Shown piece by piece: positions 1-7,779 of a stretch of 13,719 nucleotides of DNA. This stretch comes from CAYYJM01 sp964471755. GTDB lineage: Bacteria; Planctomycetota; Planctomycetia; Gemmatales; Gemmataceae. The stretch is from positions 1 to 13,719 of the forward strand of contig CAYYJM010000170.1 in the NCBI GenBank assembly GCA_964471755.1, written 5' to 3'. Numbering within the stretch: position 1 is the stretch's first letter; each line of letters starts with the position of its first letter. The translations under genes were made by a program, and so were the position numbers. The notes below the pieces were generated by a model. That model did not search any database, was not told the DNA's origin, and saw only the letters and a program-made list of their open reading frames with translations.

Positions 1-886
1 GGATCAGTCCCCCCAGCATGAAGTGAACGAGGAAGAGGGACAAAACCTTCCCCTGGGTCATCTGCCGACTGCCACGCATCGCCTCGATCGGGCCATAACT
101 CCGATCGACGATCAGCAGCGGCCCGAACGTCCCGAAGCGGATGCCGAAGTAGATCATCGATACCACCGAGAGAACCCCGCCGGTTCCCAGAACCCCGGTC
201 ACGATCCCGGAAGGGAGGCCACCCGGCCCCGATGGCGACATGGCGACCAGAATCAGGGCCGACACACCCAGACAGAGCATGCAGCCGAGCGCGACCAGCC
301 CCAGGAGAAGGTTGTAGCCGATGATCGGGCCCATCCAGTTAAAGCCACACCAGAAGTCGCCGAAGGTCCAGCGCTGGCCGCGTATCTGCCGCAAGGCCAC
401 GGCCCACGGCCCATAACTCAGGGGCAGAACGACGAGCAGATTCAAGAGCGGGCCGAGGATGGGAATGAGGGTGAGCAGGCTGAGGAGAAACATGAGGAAC
501 ACGAACCCGATCATCGGGCCGAGGAAGGCCGAATAATGCTTGCCGGCCTCATTCCACCAGCCGTTGAAATCGACCGAATACTTGCTGCTGAGCGGCCCTC
601 TGGATCGCCTGCTCAACCGACTCCGGAAATCACCGTCGTCGTCCCGACGCGACCAGACGTCCTCGTCGTCCCCTCGGTCCTCCCGTTCGACGCGATCATC
701 GCGGCGCGGTCGTGGAGTCGAGGCGAAGTTCTCTTCGCGCTCGGCCGCCGATTCGGGCGCGGCAGCGTCCTCCGCCGGCACGGCGAACTGCCTGGAACAG
801 CGGGGACACTGCACCGTGGCTCCCGTCTGGATGCCCGGTGACCGGCGCAGCTTCGAGTTACATCCCGGGCAAGAGAACGTATTCAT
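1..886 (-). CDS. Zinc-ribbon, multi-pass membrane protein of unknown function (C-terminus off the window)
   Basis: I translated this by hand from ATG at 886-884; the frame stays open to base 1 (295 residues), so the C-terminus is missing. Residues 5-37 form a CxxC-x17-CxxC zinc ribbon (Cys6, 9, 27, 30) followed by FAVP, as in the short MJ0042-type ribbons common at planctomycete N-termini. Residues 38-98 are a low-complexity Asp/Glu/Arg linker, probably disordered. From about residue 120 there are hydrophobic segments (roughly 120-142, 145-165, 188-215, 228-250) and a conserved-looking cytoplasmic stretch near 255-280 (GPLLIVDRSYGPIEAMRGSR). This resembles DUF975/glycerophosphoryl-diester-type membrane domains, but I cannot name a family with confidence. 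No clear Shine-Dalgarno precedes the start. The gene is divergent from the sulfatase. Its function is unknown; the ribbon suggests metal binding or a protein contact on the cytoplasmic side. Confidence 0.85.
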   Translation of the reverse strand, partial: MNTFSCPGCNSKLRRSPGIQTGATVQCPRCSRQFAVPAEDAAAPESAAEREENFASTPRPRRDDRVEREDRGDDEDVWSRRDDDGDFRSRLSRRSRGPLSSKYSVDFNGWWNEAGKHYSAFLGPMIGFVFLMFLLSLLTLIPILGPLLNLLVVLPLSYGPWAVALRQIRGQRWTFGDFWCGFNWMGPIIGYNLLLGLVALGCMLCLGVSALILVAMSPSGPGGLPSGIVTGVLGTGGVLSVVSMIYFGIRFGTFGPLLIVDRSYGPIEAMRGSRQMTQGKVLSLFLVHFMLGGLI

Positions 887-1082
887 GTGTTGAGACAACC
901 TCGGGCTTGAAGGAGACTCCGATTGGATGGCCGATCCTTCGCGGCAGGATATGGACCGCTCGAACGGCGAGCCACAGAAAAACGGTCGGATTTCGTCGGC
1001 GTGAATCGGCGTCTTCTTTTCCGTTGCATCCCGCCCTGCCCTCCCGCATCATGAGCGCGTTCTCGAACCCAGGAGCGCTGTC

Positions 1083-3212
1083 ATGATCCGTCTGTGGTGC
1101 ATCCCGCTCGGCCTGGTCCTGCTGCTCACTCCGTCCGGCCAGGCCGCTCCGACGGCAACGCCGAACGTCGTCTTCATCTACGCCGACGATCTCGGGTATG
1201 GCGATCTCGCCTGCTACGGTCAGAAGAAGTGGAAGACGCCCCATCTCGATCAACTCGCGAAGGACGGCGTCCGCTTCACGGACTTCTACGTCGCCCAGGC
1301 CGTCTGCTCCGCATCGCGAACCGCCCTGCTGACCGGCTGCTATCCCAATCGCGTCGGCATCTTCGGCGCGCTCGGCCCGGCGTCGAAGAACGGCATCCAT
1401 CGGCAGGAGACGTTGATCTCCGACCTCCTCCAGCTGCGCGGCTACGCCACCGCCTGTTTCGGCAAATGGCACCTCGGCCACCATCCCGAGTTCCTTCCCA
1501 CGCGTCACGGCTTCGACGTTTACTTCGGCCTGCCCTATTCCAACGACATGTGGCCGAAACATCCAACGGCGAAGTTTCCCGATCTACCGTTGATCGACGG
1601 CGAGAAAATCATCGAATACAATCCGGATCAAACGAAGCTCACGACCCAGTATACCGAGCGAGCCGTTGACTTCATCGCGAAGAACAAGGCCCGGCCCTTC
1701 TTCCTCTATGTCGCCCAGTCGATGCCGCACGTGCCGTTGTTTGTCTCGGAGAAGCACCGGGGCAAATCAGGGGCCGGCCTCTACGGCGACGTGATCGAGG
1801 AGATCGACTGGTCCGTCGGTCAGATCCGCGCCGCGCTGAAACAGCACGGTCTGACGGAGCGAACGCTCGTCGTGTTCGCATCGGACAATGGTCCCTGGCT
1901 CAGTTACGGCAACCACGGCGGCTCGGCCGGGCCGCTCCGTGAGGGGAAAGGCACGTCGTTCGACGGCGGCATGCGCGAACCGTTCCTGGCCGCCTGGCCC
2001 GGCGTCATCCCGGCCGGCAGCGTCTGCCGGGAACCGGCCATGAACATCGACGTGCTGCCCACCATCGCCGACTTCGTCGGCGCGCCCCCGGGCTCGCTGC
2101 CGATCGACGGCAAAAGCATCCGCCCCTTGCTGGAGGGCCAATCCGGAGCGAAGTCGCCGCACGAGGCCCTGTACTTCTACTGGGGCCGTGAGTTGCAGGC
2201 CGTGCGCAGCGGGCCGTGGAAACTGCACGTCGCCCACGAATACCGCCATCCCGACCCGCCCGGAGCCGACGGCAAGCCGGGCAAGCAGATCATGCGCAAG
2301 CTGCCGAAGTCGCTCTTCAACCTGGAGAAGGACATCGGCGAGGCGACCGACGTGGCCGCCGAGAATCCGCAGGTCGTCGCTCGCCTCGAAAAGCTGATGG
2401 CCACGATGCGAGAGGATCTCGGCGACTCGCTCACACGGGTCCAGGGCAAGGGCGCACGTCCGGCGGGCCTCGTCACGCCGGCGAAGAAACTGGTCCTCGT
2501 CGGCCAGGGACCGGATGGGGCTCACCCGGCGGGCACGCACGAATACGCGGCCGGGATGCGCATCCTGGCGAAGTGCCTGAAGGGCGTACCGGGCGTCGAG
2601 GTCGAGGTACTGAACGTCGTCGAACCGTGGAAGGAAGGGCCGGAACTGATGGCCCGGGCCGATGGCGTCGTCCTGTTCGTCGCCGAGGGGACGCGCTGGA
2701 TCGACGCCGACCCGAAGCGTCGCGCGGCCCTGACCCGGGTGGCGAAACGCGGCGGCGGCCTGGCCGTCCTGCACTGGGCGATGGGCACGAAGGACGCGGC
2801 GTCGATCCCGACGGCCCTGGCCCTCTTCGGCGGCTGCCACGGAGGCCCCGATCGCAAGTACAAGGTTCTGGAGACGGAGTTGAAACCGGTCGCCTCGCAC
2901 CCGGTCACTCGTGATGTCAAGCCGCTGACAGTCAAGGAGGAGTTCTACTACACGCTCAAGTTCGCGAAGAACGGCAAGGTCATTCCGATCGCGACGGCGA
3001 AGATCGAGGACAAGGACGAGACGGTGTCGTGGGCCTGGGAGCGACCCGACGGCGGTCGCTCGTTCGGCTTCAGTGGCCTGCACTTCCACGCGAACTGGAA
3101 GCATGAAGCCTACCGCCGACTCATCGCCCAGGGGGTGCTGTGGACGATGAAGGTCGAGGTGCCGGAGAAGGGATTGCCAGTCCAGGTGACCGAGGCCGAC
3201 CTGAAACCATGA
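1083..3212 (+). CDS. Secreted Cys-type sulfatase fused to a C-terminal ThuA-like domain
   Basis: A 709-residue protein. The start ATG has AGGAG at 1071-1075, 7 bases upstream. Residues 1-22 are a signal peptide, so it is exported. The alkaline-phosphatase-fold sulfatase domain spans about 26-463. It has metal-binding Asp35-Asp36, the formylglycine motif CSASR with Cys75 as the residue to be oxidised, GKWHLG at 127-132, His216, Asp268-Asn269 and Lys289. These are the usual ligands and catalytic residues of type I sulfatases. A typical sulfatase C-terminus is followed without a frame break by a second domain (about 467-690). Its LHWA, ASHPVT and GLHFHANW motifs match ThuA-like, glutamine-amidotransferase-fold proteins, which are abundant in planctomycetes. 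Likely role: desulfation of sulfated polysaccharide or glycan outside the cytoplasm; the substrate cannot be told. Activity needs a formylglycine-generating or anSME-type maturase, which is not in this window. It is monocistronic, with a hairpin 9 bases after the stop. Confidence 0.93.
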   Translation: MIRLWCIPLGLVLLLTPSGQAAPTATPNVVFIYADDLGYGDLACYGQKKWKTPHLDQLAKDGVRFTDFYVAQAVCSASRTALLTGCYPNRVGIFGALGPASKNGIHRQETLISDLLQLRGYATACFGKWHLGHHPEFLPTRHGFDVYFGLPYSNDMWPKHPTAKFPDLPLIDGEKIIEYNPDQTKLTTQYTERAVDFIAKNKARPFFLYVAQSMPHVPLFVSEKHRGKSGAGLYGDVIEEIDWSVGQIRAALKQHGLTERTLVVFASDNGPWLSYGNHGGSAGPLREGKGTSFDGGMREPFLAAWPGVIPAGSVCREPAMNIDVLPTIADFVGAPPGSLPIDGKSIRPLLEGQSGAKSPHEALYFYWGRELQAVRSGPWKLHVAHEYRHPDPPGADGKPGKQIMRKLPKSLFNLEKDIGEATDVAAENPQVVARLEKLMATMREDLGDSLTRVQGKGARPAGLVTPAKKLVLVGQGPDGAHPAGTHEYAAGMRILAKCLKGVPGVEVEVLNVVEPWKEGPELMARADGVVLFVAEGTRWIDADPKRRAALTRVAKRGGGLAVLHWAMGTKDAASIPTALALFGGCHGGPDRKYKVLETELKPVASHPVTRDVKPLTVKEEFYYTLKFAKNGKVIPIATAKIEDKDETVSWAWERPDGGRSFGFSGLHFHANWKHEAYRRLIAQGVLWTMKVEVPEKGLPVQVTEADLKP

Positions 3213-3220
3213 CGTACTCG

Positions 3221-3267
3221 GTCGGGCGAGCGGCCCCGCTCTCGCGGAACAAGCCGCTGCGCCCGAC
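3221..3267. terminator. Strong hairpin between convergent genes, probable bidirectional terminator
   Basis: GTCGGGCG (3221-3228) plus AGCGGC (3229-3234) pairs with GCCGCT (3253-3258) plus CGCCCGAC (3260-3267), giving a 14-bp stem broken only by a bulged G at 3259. Inside it, CCGC (3236-3239) pairs with GCGG (3244-3247). It starts 9 bases past the sulfatase stop and lies 20 bases past the stop of the oncoming permease gene. There is no T-run on either side, so it is not a classical intrinsic terminator. Its position and strength still favour termination or protection of mRNA 3' ends for both transcripts. Confidence 0.6.
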
Positions 3268-3287
3268 CTGGAAGGACTGGCCGCTGA

Positions 3288-4505
3288 TCACGCCAGATCC
3301 CGATCCTCGAACAGAATCAACCCCAGCAGCAGGACGATGGCCGTGTACATCGCGGCGTACAACACCACCGAGCCGACGTAGGCGAAGTAGGCCCAACTCA
3401 GCAGCGACATGTCGCCGATGAGCGCGGGAGCGAACCGGAAGAAGGCCAGGCCCGGCAGAATGGTGTCGAACATCTGCGAGGTAAATGCGACGATCTGCGA
3501 GACCGCTCCCGGCGCGGACAACTGCATGTGATGGCCAATATCGACCAGGACCGGCGTCAGGTGCGCCGCCAGGTAGAGGACCAGGATCGCACTCATGTTG
3601 ACGACCATCGGCAGCCGCGTCGCCAGGGTCACGGCGACGGCGATCAGCACCGTCACCTGACAGAAGCTCAGGATCAGGCCGGGCAGCAGTTCCAGCATGT
3701 GATTAACCCATCGGCCGATCCCCGTCAGGAGCAGACCGGCCTCTTCCTTGAATCCGACCGTGTCGAGCGCGTTGACGACCCACAGGGGCGGCGGCACCGC
3801 ATCGCTACGGTCCCACCAGAACTTGTAGGTGAGGACGCCCGCGAAGTAGCAGGCGAGCAGGCCATACATGAGCATCGCCGCCATGACGATGCCGACGAAC
3901 TTGCCGAGCAGGAACTGCCGTCGCGAGATCGGCTTGCTCATGACCGTGACGGCGGTACGGCCCTCGATTTCCTCGGCGATGAACAGGCTCGCCGCCAGGG
4001 TGCCGAACAGCACCGCGGCCAGCATGAGCGTGTCGTAGCCGAGTTCCTTGACCATGATGTAATCTTCGCCGAACGTGAAGTACGGAATGAACGGCGAGAT
4101 CGACAGCGCAGTGAACGCCAGGACGGTCAGCAGCCAGAACATCGGCTGACGGACGCCCTCGCGAAAGGCGGCCAGGGCCACGGCTCCGCCCTTGGGCCAG
4201 ATCTTCAGCAGAACCACGAAGAAGAGCAGGAACAGATCGATGGTCAACTGGAGTTGCAGCACGGCCGCGTAGAAGCCACCCATCGTCTCCAGCCAGTCGC
4301 GCTGCGTGAACAGGAGCCCGAGCATGGGCAGCGTGATCAGACCGACGATGCCGAGCAACGGCGTCTTCAAGCGGCCCCAGCGACCGTCCTTGCCGACGGC
4401 CTGGCTCGGATCGAGAAACAGGGCCGTGATCCAGGGAATGGCCGCCAGGACCTGCAAGAGCAGCAGGACCAGCCAGAGTGACAGGAACGAGAGTGCGAAC
4501 GTCAT
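3288..4505 (-). CDS. ABC-2-type transporter permease
   Basis: A 405-residue, very hydrophobic protein with about nine membrane segments (near 5-30, 47-67, 85-103, 122-140, 158-177, 203-224, 278-296, 303-323, 370-398). The stretch at 178-205 (AEEIEGRTAVTVMSKPISRR, then QFLLGK) is the signature of ABC-2/NosY-like permeases, in which an EIE-R-T...S-P-R element follows a membrane helix. Such proteins form the channel of ABC exporters, or of gliding- and copper-type systems, and need a separate ATPase. No ATPase gene lies in this window, so the partner must be elsewhere. The substrate is unknown. The start is 6 bases after the acylphosphatase stop, so this is the last gene of the leftward operon. 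The ribosome-binding site is weak, which suggests translational coupling. The gene ends at the shared terminator hairpin. Confidence 0.85.
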   Translation of the reverse strand: MTFALSFLSLWLVLLLLQVLAAIPWITALFLDPSQAVGKDGRWGRLKTPLLGIVGLITLPMLGLLFTQRDWLETMGGFYAAVLQLQLTIDLFLLFFVVLLKIWPKGGAVALAAFREGVRQPMFWLLTVLAFTALSISPFIPYFTFGEDYIMVKELGYDTLMLAAVLFGTLAASLFIAEEIEGRTAVTVMSKPISRRQFLLGKFVGIVMAAMLMYGLLACYFAGVLTYKFWWDRSDAVPPPLWVVNALDTVGFKEEAGLLLTGIGRWVNHMLELLPGLILSFCQVTVLIAVAVTLATRLPMVVNMSAILVLYLAAHLTPVLVDIGHHMQLSAPGAVSQIVAFTSQMFDTILPGLAFFRFAPALIGDMSLLSWAYFAYVGSVVLYAAMYTAIVLLLGLILFEDRDLA

Positions 4506-4511
4506 GGTGGC

Positions 4512-4778
4512 TTATCGGCGGATCTCGAAGCCCACGTGGCCGGCGAGGGCCTGGCTGTCACGCCGGGCCTGGGTGATGTGATCACGGAAGTGGCTGGCGA
4601 TCCGATCCAGAAACGCCTCCACCTCGGTGGCGTTGCCTTCCACGACCAACTCCACCTCGCCGGTGGGCAGGTTGCGGACCCAGCCGGTCACGGCTCGATC
4701 GCGGGCGAAGCGCAGACAGGTGGCCCGAAAGCCCACTCCCTGCACGTAGCCGCTGTAGATCAGCCGCACTCCGACCAT
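4512..4778 (-). CDS. acyP: Acylphosphatase
   Basis: An 88-residue protein, the usual size for the family. It hydrolyses the carboxyl-phosphate bond of acylphosphates in the cytoplasm. Both signature motifs are present. GYVQGVGFR (residues 10-18) carries the phosphate-binding Arg18. GWVRNLPTGEVELVVEG (32-48) carries catalytic Asn36, equivalent to Arg23 and Asn41 of the well-studied enzymes. The start ATG has GGGAG (complement of 4786-4790) with a 7-base spacer. The gene lies 48 bases downstream of nadK and 6 bases upstream of the permease gene, so it is probably co-transcribed with both. Nothing in the sequence ties its activity to the neighbours. The assignment is secure; the physiological substrate is not known. 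Confidence 0.93.
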   Translation of the reverse strand: MVGVRLIYSGYVQGVGFRATCLRFARDRAVTGWVRNLPTGEVELVVEGNATEVEAFLDRIASHFRDHITQARRDSQALAGHVGFEIRR

Positions 4779-4826
4779 GGACCCGCTCCCGGCCCCTGGA
4801 AGATAACCCTGGCTTGCGCGTCGGGC

Positions 4827-5696
4827 TTAACTGCTCTTACGCTCCGTCGGTTCACCTGGTTCGTTGCGATAATTCGGCAGCGTGCCCCAGGAAAGCCGAT
4901 CTCGCAAGGTGGTGTAGTAGCTGTGTCCGGCCACCTTGACGAGCTGGAAGTCCACCGGCGCTCGTCGGAACGTCACGCGATGTTCCGGCGTCACTGGCAC
5001 ATGCTCCTGACCATCGATCGACAGCAGGGTGCCCGGCCCGGCCCGGCGGATGCGGATGTTGTACACCCGGGCGGCCGATTCGACCACCGGTCGGCTCGTC
5101 AGCGCGTGCGGACTGATCGGCGTGACGACGAACGCCTCGATCTCCTGGCCCAGGATCGGCCCGCCGGCCGACAGGCTATGGGCCGTCGAGCCGATCGGCG
5201 TGCTGAGGATCAGGCCATCGCCGCTGTAGTTCGAGACGACCTCGCCATCGATCATCAGTTCCAGATCGATCATGTGAAACGGCGGCCCGGTCTGGATGGC
5301 GATCTCGTTCAGACCCAGCGATCGATGAACGCCTCCATCCGGCCCCTCGACGAGGCACTCGAACATGACGTGTTTCGTGACCCGATAGCGCCCAGCGACG
5401 ACATCGGGAAAAACGGCGCGGACTTCCTCCAGGCTCAGATCCGCCAGGAAGCCGAGTCGACCGAGATTGACGCCGAGAACAGGGATCTGGCGGGCCTCCA
5501 TCTGCCGGGCGGCCCGCAGGATGGACCCATCGCCGCCCAGAACGAGGACGACCTCCGCCTCGTACGGAGCCAGATCGATGCACTGGGTCAGATCCTCGAC
5601 GGCGATCTCGGCGTGCTGGGCCAGGAACGAGCGCAACTCCTGGGCCGCCTCGGAAACCCCATGACGCTGACCGTTGCCGAGCAGGAAGATACGCAT
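4827..5696 (-). CDS. nadK: NAD kinase
   Basis: A 289-residue protein that phosphorylates NAD to NADP, using ATP or polyphosphate. Motifs: GGDGS at 54-58 with catalytic Asp56, followed by ILRAAR; NLGRLGFLA at 77-85; NE at 130-131; and DGLILSTPIGSTAHSLSAGG at 160-179, the NAD-binding glycine-rich block. The length is normal. The frame stays open upstream to 6173, but that part is only the shadow of dxs. The ATG at 5696 starts exactly where NAD kinase homology begins (MRIFLLGN) and has AGGA (complement of 5705-5708) 8 bases upstream. That Shine-Dalgarno lies inside the repeat element filling the gap to dxs. The gene follows dxs and precedes acyP on the same strand. NADP(H) is needed by the DXP reductoisomerase step after Dxs. 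Confidence 0.95.
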   Translation of the reverse strand: MRIFLLGNGQRHGVSEAAQELRSFLAQHAEIAVEDLTQCIDLAPYEAEVVLVLGGDGSILRAARQMEARQIPVLGVNLGRLGFLADLSLEEVRAVFPDVVAGRYRVTKHVMFECLVEGPDGGVHRSLGLNEIAIQTGPPFHMIDLELMIDGEVVSNYSGDGLILSTPIGSTAHSLSAGGPILGQEIEAFVVTPISPHALTSRPVVESAARVYNIRIRRAGPGTLLSIDGQEHVPVTPEHRVTFRRAPVDFQLVKVAGHSYYTTLRDRLSWGTLPNYRNEPGEPTERKSS

Positions 5697-5703
5697 GGCT
5701 GGT

Positions 5704-5808
5704 TTCCTGGCGAGCCCCCGGCGACAGCGTTCCTGGCGAGCCCCCGGCGACAGCCGGGGGAGTCCCCTGGCGGCAAACTCCCCCCACTTTCGTGGGGGGC
5801 TCGCCCGG
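5704..5808. repeat. Palindromic REP/MITE-like element with a partial tandem duplication
   Basis: This fills almost the whole 113-base dxs-nadK spacer. A 24-base unit occurs twice in direct orientation with a 26-base period (5704-5727 and 5730-5753). GGCGAGCCCCC occurs at 5709-5719 and 5735-5745, and its inverse GGGGGCTCGCC at 5795-5805, so the ends can pair. Inside are two perfect 8-bp hairpins: CCCCCGGC-GACA-GCCGGGGG (5741-5760) and CCCCCCAC-TTTC-GTGGGGGG (5780-5799). A competing stem is possible: GGGGGAGT (5756-5763) with ACTCCCCC (5777-5784). The structure resembles dispersed REP or MITE elements. It carries no transposase. Whether it is dispersed in the genome cannot be seen from one copy. 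Confidence 0.7.
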
Positions 5809-5809
5809 G

Positions 5810-7723
5810 TTATCGCGTTGTCTCCAGGGCCGGTGTCGCCGTCCGGGCCACGGCCTTGCGGACGGTGGCGCAGATGCCGGCCACATCCAGGCCGAGTTCC
5901 GCCAGCTGCTCGTGTCGCTCGGCGTGTTCGACGTAGGTGTCCGGCACGCCAAGCCGAACGATGTGCCGGGTGTCCAGGCCGGCCGCGTTGGCCGCCTCCA
6001 GGACGGCACTGCCGAAGCCGCCCATCAACGCGCCCTCCTCGATGGTCACGACCAGCGGCTGCTCCTCGACCGCCTTCAGGATCGTCGTCCGATCCAGCGG
6101 CTTGCAGAAGCGAGCGTTGATGACGCCGATGTGCAGCCCTTCCTCGCGGAGCTGGGCCGCCGCCTTGACGCACGTCGTGAAGAGGGTGCCGTAGGCGATC
6201 AGCACGCCATCCTCGCCCCAGTCGAAGACCTCGGCCTGACCCAGTTCGATCGGCGTCGGCTGACGCTCGACCTTCTCCAGGGCCGCTTTCGGGTAGCGGA
6301 TCGCCACCGGGCTGGCCTGCTCGAGCGACCAGCGCAGCATCGGCAGAACGTCGTACTCGTCGCCCGGAGCGGCGACCACCATGTTCGGGAAGATCCGCGT
6401 GTACGGAATGTCGTAGGTGCCGTGATGCGTCGGACCATCGGCCCCGACGACGCCGGCCCGGTCCATGGTGAAGACCACCGGTAGATTCTGCAGAGCGACT
6501 TCCTGGAAGATCTGGTCGAAGGAGCGCTGCAGGAAGGTGCTGTAGATGTCAACGATCGGCCGCAGCCCCGTCTTGGCCAGGCCGGCGGCGAAGGCGACGG
6601 CGTGCGACTCACAGATGCCGACGTCGAAGAAGCGATCGGGCAGATCGGCCCGAACCTTCTCGAGCTTGTTCCCCTGACACATGGCCGCCGTGATGACACA
6701 GACGCGGTGGTCTTCTTGCATGACCTGATGGATGCCGGCCGAGATGGCGTCGGTGTAAGCCTTCGAGCCGCCGCGCTTCAGCGACAGGATCTCGCGGCCG
6801 GGGCCGACCTTCTCGAAAACCGGCGGCGTGTGGTACGTCACCGGATCGGCACTCGCCTCCGGAACGCCATGCCCCTTCTTTGTCAGCACATGCAGCAGAA
6901 TCGGCCCCTTCTGGTTCTTCAGATCACGCAGCCAGCGGCGCAGCGTCGGCAGATCATGACCGTCGATCGGGCCGAAATAGCGGAAGCCCAGCTCCTCGAA
7001 GAGCATGCCGCCGGTCATGAACGCCTTCAGGCCGTCCTTGAGCTGCTCCAGAAGCTGCGTCGCGACCCCCCCGATGAGCGGAATGCGGGTGATCAGATCG
7101 CGGATCTGACGCTTGCCGCCCTGATAGAAGGTCGTCAGCCGGGCCTGGTCGAGGCAGCGCGCCAGCGACCCGACACGCGGGCAGATGGACATCTCGTTGT
7201 CATTCAGGATGACGAGCAGGTTCTCGTTCAGGCCGCCGGCGTTGTTCAACGCCTCGAAGACGATGCCCGAGGGCAGCGCACCGTCGCCGATGACGGCGAC
7301 GGAGTGCTGATCGGTGCGGCCCTGGAGCCGATCGCCGACCTTGAGACCGAGAGCGCACGAGACACTACAGCCGGCATGACCGGTCACGAACAGGTCGTAG
7401 TCGCTCTCGGCCGGGTTGGGATAACCCATCAGGCCGCCGCGGGTCCGGATCGAGGCGAACTCCTCATACCGGCCGGTGATCATCTTGTGCGGATAGATCT
7501 GGTGCCCGGTGTCCCAGATAAGCCGGTCCTTCGAGAAATCGAAGGTCGTGTGCAGGGCGAGGCACAGCTCGACGACACCGAGGTTGCTGGCGAAGTGAGC
7601 CGGCCGCAGGCTCAGAACGCGGACCAGTTCATCGCGGATCTCCTGGGCCAGCTGGTGAAACTGACCGTCGGTCAGACCCTGCAGATCCGCAGGGCTGGCG
7701 ATGGTCGGGAGGATGGGGGTCAT
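5810..7723 (-). CDS. dxs: 1-deoxy-D-xylulose-5-phosphate synthase
   Basis: 637 residues from this start. This is the thiamine-diphosphate enzyme that condenses pyruvate and glyceraldehyde 3-phosphate, the first step of the MEP isoprenoid pathway (and a source for thiamine and pyridoxal). Motifs: HFASNLG with His43; DTGHQIYPHK at 71-80; GHAGCS at 115-120; the TPP/Mg motif GDGALPSG at 146-153 with Asn174-Asp175-Asn176; YFGPIDGHD at 249-257; DVGICESHAV at 367-376 with catalytic Glu372; DRAGVVGADGPTHHGTYD at 421-438. Start choice: ATG at 7723 has a strong GAGGAG 6 bases upstream and coincides with the start of family homology. A 20-residue longer form from ATG 7783 would overlap the ispA stop as ATGA, with GGAG 8 bases upstream, and cannot be excluded. 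It lies downstream of ispA, an old conserved pairing. Confidence 0.96.
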   Translation of the reverse strand: MTPILPTIASPADLQGLTDGQFHQLAQEIRDELVRVLSLRPAHFASNLGVVELCLALHTTFDFSKDRLIWDTGHQIYPHKMITGRYEEFASIRTRGGLMGYPNPAESDYDLFVTGHAGCSVSCALGLKVGDRLQGRTDQHSVAVIGDGALPSGIVFEALNNAGGLNENLLVILNDNEMSICPRVGSLARCLDQARLTTFYQGGKRQIRDLITRIPLIGGVATQLLEQLKDGLKAFMTGGMLFEELGFRYFGPIDGHDLPTLRRWLRDLKNQKGPILLHVLTKKGHGVPEASADPVTYHTPPVFEKVGPGREILSLKRGGSKAYTDAISAGIHQVMQEDHRVCVITAAMCQGNKLEKVRADLPDRFFDVGICESHAVAFAAGLAKTGLRPIVDIYSTFLQRSFDQIFQEVALQNLPVVFTMDRAGVVGADGPTHHGTYDIPYTRIFPNMVVAAPGDEYDVLPMLRWSLEQASPVAIRYPKAALEKVERQPTPIELGQAEVFDWGEDGVLIAYGTLFTTCVKAAAQLREEGLHIGVINARFCKPLDRTTILKAVEEQPLVVTIEEGALMGGFGSAVLEAANAAGLDTRHIVRLGVPDTYVEHAERHEQLAELGLDVAGICATVRKAVARTATPALETTR

Positions 7724-7729
7724 ACCAGG

Positions 7730-7735
7730 CTCCTC
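7730..7735 (-). promoter_or_regulatory. Shine-Dalgarno that favours the short dxs start
   Basis: The complement reads GAGGAG, with a 6-base spacer to ATG 7723. It lies inside the possible N-terminal extension from 7783, so it is evidence that translation begins at 7723. The first 20 residues of the longer form look unlike the rest of the family. Confidence 0.6.
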
Positions 7736-7779
7736 GCACAGGTGCCCCTCGATCTCGCCAGGTTGCGTCATTTCGAGGG

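Noticed and set aside
23..841. Long open frame on the + strand (272 codons)
   Set aside because: It is the antisense shadow of the zinc-ribbon membrane protein, with low-complexity Glu/His/Pro/Arg composition and no family motif.
889..900. GTTGAGACAAC just upstream of the zinc-ribbon gene, similar to the TTGAGAC half-site of the feo operator
   Set aside because: Only one 7-base half-site (890-896) matches, there is no second half, and the gene has no iron-related role; probably chance.
887..1082. Divergent spacer searched for promoters of the membrane protein and the sulfatase
   Set aside because: The best pair, TTGGAT (923-928) with AGGATA/GGATAT (946-952), is too far from consensus to annotate.
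1767..3104. Open frame of 445 codons on the - strand
   Set aside because: Shadow of the sulfatase-ThuA gene. The Arg/Asp-rich translation has no recognisable motif, while the + strand frame has complete catalytic residues.
5704..5753. Two direct repeats with a 26-base period, considered as a CRISPR remnant
   Set aside because: Only two units, with a 2-base separation and no spacer. The units belong to a palindromic element.
5697..6173. N-terminal extension of the NAD kinase frame
   Set aside because: The extra 159 codons overlap dxs in another frame and pass through the palindromic repeat. NAD kinase homology begins at ATG 5696.
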